A stretch of DNA of 64,000 nucleotides. It comes from Ramazzottius varieornatus. Its lineage: Eukaryota; Tardigrada; Eutardigrada; Parachela; Ramazzottiidae. Where the stretch lies: assembly GCA_001949185.1 (NCBI GenBank), contig BDGG01000001.1, positions 5,014,629 to 5,078,628 on the forward strand. The letters are read 5' to 3'. The translations under genes were made by a program, and so were the position numbers. Below the pieces are notes generated by a model. It did no database searches and was not told the origin of the DNA. It saw only the letters and a list, made by a program, of their open reading frames with translations. This document shows positions 56,899-64,000 of the stretch, piece by piece (within the stretch, counting starts at the first letter, position 1; each line of letters begins with the position of its first letter).

Positions 56899-59461
56899 GG
56901 TGCCTTCTTTCTCTGTGGGTATAAACGGCATACATTATTTACAAATACCATCCCTGCCGATCACGTTCGTCTTTAAACGATTTGCCCTAAACATTAGCAA
57001 TTGAAAAGTAACCGTTTGGAACTATTCTAATCGCTGCCGAGCCCTCTGATTCAACGGTCAATTAGATTCCTCCTGTTAGATACCGCAGAAAAATGGTCAG
57101 TAAACTTTCGCCCACCAGATCAGTCGCTCGGACACACTTCCTTACAAGGAAATTCCGCCATCCCGGATATTCTGACCCCCAAACCAATATGGCAGAAAGA
57201 AAGGGCAGAGAATGCACTATAATCCAGAATGAAGTGTTTCGGGGGAAACGATAACTGGACGCTACTGAAAAACTCGGGAAGAAGAGCTCGATTGTCGAAC
57301 TCGGGCGTACAAGTCCGCTTCCATGACGTAAAATCTTTCGATTGATGCTTCTAGCTCGTCGAGACTGCTCACAATAAAAGGTACATGCTGCTCCAACGCA
57401 AGCTGTCAGGTGTCCATGTGCAAACCATGCCGATCAGGTGATCATCTTCTTAACAGCCAAAAAAGCAAATCAAGGCATGTTACGTCAGAGCGCCCTTATT
57501 ACGTCATCGGGACAGACTAGTCCGGCAACTGTTCCGCGGATCCCAAATTTTGCGGGGGCGTCCCGAGATTATTTTCGCCCACAAAGTCCATCCTTTTTTA
57601 CAGAGTAGCCTCCTCTCTATCTTTCGCCCTATTGGTATCAGAATCGAAGTGCCCGGTTTAGCGTGATTCCTCTGTCCCTTTCCTATGTCCCTGCTGGAAA
57701 TCCCAGCAGTATCCACCCAGGCAAAACTGTCAAGTTCGACACATTTCATGGAGAACGAAGATACTATACCAGGTTACTCGTCAAAGGTCAAACGTTTGAC
57801 CTTTGACGAGTACCGATATCTTCCAAAGTTTAATAACGATTCTTTCAAAGTTTGATAACACCGAGGAACAGACAGAACATGTACGCCTACAAATCTTTTA
57901 CCTGACTTGCGGGACAAAGATGATGGAAAACCGTCCAGCGACGTTCCTCAGTCCGTTGGGTTTACCGGTGTAGGCTAGCAGATACTTTGCCGGCGAAAGG
58001 GCTTCAGGTTACAGGCTATAGCCCAACATAACAGTAAGAGTACCTGGCTTTGGAAATCCGTGGCCTTCTGACTGATGGAAGTCTGGAATAAATGGCAGGA
58101 AACTATGATGTGGAGGCAATCAGGCCAGCTGCTAACCGTTTATATTTCCACTGTGAATTTATTGCCACTTTGTTTCACAGTTGCCTTTCCGTCGATGATG
58201 TATATGGGACGCTTTATGGCCATTTCCGCGTCAAGAGCCAATGTTCCTGTGGAGGCCGGGGAAGGGATTGCAGGGCGGTGCCTGCGTACGGTACATCCGG
58301 ACGGACTGGCGCGCAACGACGTCATGGAGTCGCATGACGAATTCCTGAAATCCATACATGATTCCCGTGATACGTGTTGATACAATTGTGGGCATTTGGG
58401 ATAATGCGCTTCCTGCTGGCGCTTTATGGCTTAATACATGCCACCCTCCATAAAATACCTCATTCGTCACCATATTTCCCTCAAATCGATAACTGTGGTC
58501 TCCAGCTCACTTACAGCCATAAAGCGAGCAATTTCGTTATGCAGATTGCTGTTATTCAGGACATAGCGCGAGCTGTACAGTAAAAGATACGCCGGTTTAC
58601 TATTTATTCTTCCTGTCTCTACGGCAGTTGTTCCATGTTTGCTCAGATGGCCATTTGTAGCCGGACCACGTTCGAGTGTCGTTTCTGACCGGAATGAAAA
58701 CAGACTGCACCCTTTCCATTTCGTCAGGAACCAAGTGTCAGCAAGTGCTGGTTAACACCTGACACAAAATTTATTGAGATTGAACTATATGCATCAAGGT
58801 CGCTCAATGATAGACACCTGTAACTTTGTTACTGTAAGTAATGCTGGGTTCAGTTTCGCTAACGTCAGCATCCTACGTGATGGTATATTTAACCCCTGCT
58901 GAAACCAACCTGTTATTATTTGACACGTGACCTGGAATCCTTTGATCAGCTGGTACCGTTTCTAAAAGATCGCAGATTCTGATGACGGAAATAGGAAGGA
59001 GGAAGAGGTCAACGTATTGAAATAAAAAAAGGAGCTGCTACGATATAATGACATACTTCGCCCTGGCACCGCTTCAAAAAACCATCGGAAACCAACTCGG
59101 CGCCTGTAGGCGTACGTTACATTGGGAAGCTTGCAGGAAATTCGGCGAAAATTTTCAACAGTTTGTTTGGAGGTCTTGGGATACCTTGATGTAGTGTAAA
59201 CGGTCAGGGCTTACTTCGAATATTCTGCAAATGATCAGAGGATTCGAATATTGCCACCTCAGCAAATTGAATATAGTCCAGGATATTTTCTTCTTCCGGC
59301 TCGCACACTTGACTTTTGACTTTATCTGTAAGCTCAATATCTTCATTTTATTCCTTCTGACACGAACACACCTAATCGGAAATTTACGCACCCGGTCCTC
59401 GTAATTTTCTTACAGTCCCAGACTGTGACTTCCGAGAAAGCTTACGCATCTCGGTAGCAGT
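56899..59461. other. No gene recognised; contains a perfect palindrome
   Basis: Upstream of the neuropeptide gene. Frames at 57504-57749 and 58075-58380 have no recognised motif. See 57775-57812. Confidence 0.4.
57775..57812. promoter_or_regulatory. 38-bp perfect palindrome with two AGGTCA half-sites
   Basis: Arms tactcgtcaaaggtcaaac and gtttgacctttgacgagta are exact complements with no loop. AGGTCA at 57785-57790 and TGACCT at 57797-57802 form an inverted nuclear-receptor half-site pair with 6-base spacing, each preceded by AA as in extended half-sites. It lies about 880 bases upstream of the neuropeptide start. A regulatory role is inference only. Confidence 0.5.
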
Positions 59462-59958
59462 CTATATCGGTTTGGCATCTAGAAGTCGGTTTTCTTCGCT
59501 GGCTCGGGCGCTGGCACTGTGGTCGGCGATTGGCATCAGATGACTCGCGTCCACTACCTCCTTCCCTCTAGTCAAACAAAAATACTGTTCCCTATTTGTT
59601 CTTCATTAGATTTTTCAGAACGTAATATTTGAGAGTCTACCTGAAAGCTGATCTTGCTGCGTCGTTCTGGAAAATGACAAGATATTCCGTTGCCAGCTCT
59701 TTGTGCTGCGCGTCTGGCACATTTGGTGTTTCCCGCTTCATGACGATAGCTCCCTGGTGCCATCTACCATCCTGAGCCCGTACCCATACTCCTTCACCTA
59801 AAGCACAAACGATGATTAGACGCTGCTCGCTCAAGAGAATCCAGACCAAATCAGGAGTATCCGAAACGCGGGAATAGGTATCATGTCAGCACTCAGTACT
59901 CACCGATCTTGAAGTCAGTCCTTGAGAAGTCCCGATCCGTTGAGTTCCTGTGGGCCAT
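59462..59958 (-). CDS. Small protein with a Tudor-like domain
   Basis: Three exons: 59904-59958, 59641-59797, 59462-59567, joined in phases 1 and 2 with good borders, giving about 106 residues from MAHRNSTDRDFSRTDFKIGE. The middle reads EGVWVRAQDGRWHQGAIV, then ATEYLVIFQNDAARSAFRG, then EVVDASHLMPI. This is the beta-barrel pattern of Tudor domains in Polycomb-like and related chromatin readers (G-x-x-V-x-A-x-x-x-D-G-x-x-x-x-A-x-I ... Y-x-V-x-F ... V-x-x-x-x-L-x-P). No PHD finger or other domain follows in the model; the last exon ends in a Ser/Ala-rich tail. It could be a short stand-alone reader or the 5' end of a longer gene if a donor was missed before 59464. Confidence 0.5.
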
Positions 59959-61491
59959 GGCTGAAGTGTTCGATCGAGAATGCCAGCTCCTTGTCGCGAC
60001 AAACAACGAGCAACTTGTGGTCACATGTTTTGGAGTTCTCGTTCACACCGCATGCAGTCAATGTGGGATAAGTAACCATGCGGCACATGGCACGAACCTT
60101 CCTGCATGTGACTAATGGCTGTCTCAGCAACACGCGCATATTGCAGCACGTTCCGCTTCTTGCTGACTATATTTAGCCTCATCAGATATAATGTAGCACC
60201 AAGATACAAAAAATACTGTGATATCGACGCCGGCTTTGCTGTTTAATGCCGCGAGCAAGCGTTCAGATGGCAGCACTTCGTCCACGGACTCTGAAGTAAA
60301 CTACAGTATAATGAAGTACCCATTCGGAGAGGTGGGCGGCGAACACTGTGAAAGAGGCGCACGCTTCATGATCCACGTACGTGCACAGTGATTCGGCAGT
60401 GAGTGGTCAAGCGATCTCGCGGCAATGGTGGACTACGTAGATCCGGTCGGCTGGTGTCTTTTCGGGCCGAATACTTCGTGTGTTTCTGATAGCTTTACTA
60501 GTCCTCCTCACGAAGGCTGTAAAAGTTGGTGGATTGTGTTGATTTAAAAGTACATGACCAAATTTCGATTTCTAGATAAGCAGCCCTCGAGCAGCTTACT
60601 TAGAAAGCGAAACCTGCTAATCTCCTGCACACGTGATTTGAAATTTCGAATTTCCATCAGTGTTTTACATGGCGGGATACCTGTTCTTGGTCGGGTTTCT
60701 TCATACTATCATCGTCACGCATATTGGGGATACAGATTAGCCAGAAAGAAAGTCTGGAGTGTCGGTCCTGTCTTGAAGCAAAGTAAGCTTACAAACTACC
60801 CCGCGAAACTCGCGCATTTCCGGCGCGTTAGCCGTTGTTTTCGAGGTTTTCGAAATTTGTTTCACTCACGAGTCACGACCAATTACAGGTGATCAAGGAA
60901 ATTAAAATTTCAAATCAACTGGTTTCCAGATGAACAGCCCGTCGTGAGGAGGGCAACTGTTTGAGCCAATGATGATCATTATACGCTGCGAACGGTTTCA
61001 TTAATAGGATTTGTTTTCGCCATAAGAAAAACCGTTGACGGCATTGGCCATGAAGCCACGCCTGTGCAAAAACAATCCTCTTGATATTTTCAATGTTTAA
61101 GCTTTTTGATTGGGAATACTGTATCGTACTGACCGAAAACGGGAAAAGATCTATAAACAAGAGTACAGCTCGTACAGTATGACAATCTCTCTTCGAGAAA
61201 CCATCGAATCTAGCGGTAAACAACACAGTGAGACAGAATGAATATAAGGACTCTCTAAAATGTCGCTACTGCGTTGTAATACACAAAATCAACCATGCAT
61301 TAGTAATCTTTAACAAACTTTAAATTATTTCCAACTAGAAAACAGAGTACCACGCTTCAACGCGATTCAACCTTTGACCGAGTCGGTCAGTTCCCCGCAC
61401 TGGTAACTAACACCTATTCCAATCTTTCGCCCTTCATGTACAAATCCTCCCGCAGTCTGACCCTGAGCATTTCATACAAGGAAGAACAGAG
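59959..61491. other. No gene recognised
   Basis: Region between the Tudor-like gene and PTEN. A 112-residue plus-strand frame at 60554-60892 and a minus frame at 60915-61226 have no known motif. Confidence 0.4.
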
Positions 61492-63815
<2,324 letters not shown>

Positions 63816-64000
63816 CGCAAACCACCCGCAATCCGTTTTCGCGGCCGAAGCTCAACAAGACCTAGGAGAACCAAAAAAAGCGTTTGAAGATTACGAAGAG
63901 GATGAGGCCAACAAGCGCAACTTACCATAAAGGATCGCAGAAACAGCAGGCGCATATCACAGATCAGGGAAGCTTGATTGATTGAGCCACTGTTGGATGA
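63816..64000. other. PTEN upstream flank
   Basis: Too short to classify; no coding motif recognised. Confidence 0.4.

Overview
The window is nuclear DNA from an animal. Genes are split by many short introns (mostly about 40 to 300 bases) with GT-AG borders, plus two GC-AG introns. Proteins match animal-only or ciliate-eukaryote families: PTEN, TFAP4/AP-4, a KDEL receptor, a collagen XV/XVIII-type multiplexin with endostatin, a heme peroxidase, PACRG and CFAP52. A tachykinin-type peptide ending FFGMR-amide (the FxGxR-amide pattern of protostomes) argues for an ecdysozoan or other protostome invertebrate. Gene density, intron size and base composition would suit a tardigrade, but that is inference. 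Two N runs mark assembly gaps.

Layout. 0-1 kb: 5' part of a secreted alpha-carbonic anhydrase (minus, runs off the left edge). 2.3-3.6 kb: a decayed transposon gene with a ZSWIM3/FAR1-like zinc domain and a broken C48 (Ulp1-type) protease. 4-8 kb: two hAT-like elements with imperfect 8-bp target duplications. 8.3-8.7 kb: a Ly6/quiver-type secreted protein (minus). 10.3-13.8 kb: a heme peroxidase (plus). 14-15 kb: nested inverted-repeat elements. 15.3-15.9 kb: a small Pro/Tyr/Arg-rich protein resembling microtubule inner proteins. 16.1-19.7 kb: an XPR1-type SPX-EXS phosphate exporter (minus). 22.2-27.7 kb: TFAP4 with two alternative first exons. 29.7-30.9 kb: PACRG (minus). 31.9-33.2 kb: KDEL receptor (plus). 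34.0-39.8 kb: a glycosyltransferase cluster, two GT23 (FUT8-like) genes on plus flanking one GT11 (alpha-1,2-fucosyltransferase-like) gene on minus, with a broken GT23 copy at 44.6-45.2 kb. 45.4-48.7 kb: multiplexin (minus). 52.1-55.1 kb: CFAP52/WDR16 (plus). 56.0-56.9 kb: tachykinin-related neuropeptide precursor (minus). 59.5-60.0 kb: a small Tudor-like protein (minus). 61.5-63.8 kb: PTEN (minus).

There are no operons; neighbours are mostly unrelated housekeeping and developmental genes. Functional themes are fucosylation (three genes plus one relic, a local family expansion), axonemal proteins (PACRG, CFAP52, perhaps the 15-kb gene) and secreted/matrix products (carbonic anhydrase, peroxidase, Ly6 protein, multiplexin, neuropeptide). 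The intergenic DNA is rich in foldback and terminal-inverted-repeat elements; both assembly gaps fall inside such palindromic sequence. The most unusual items are the multiplexin with only about 16 Gly-X-Y triplets, the neuropeptide precursor with repeated NFRFRGA peptides, the long near-perfect hairpin in a fucosyltransferase intron, and the CAGCTG cluster around the alternative TFAP4 first exon. Splice sites were placed by eye from reading frame, border dinucleotides and remembered family alignments.
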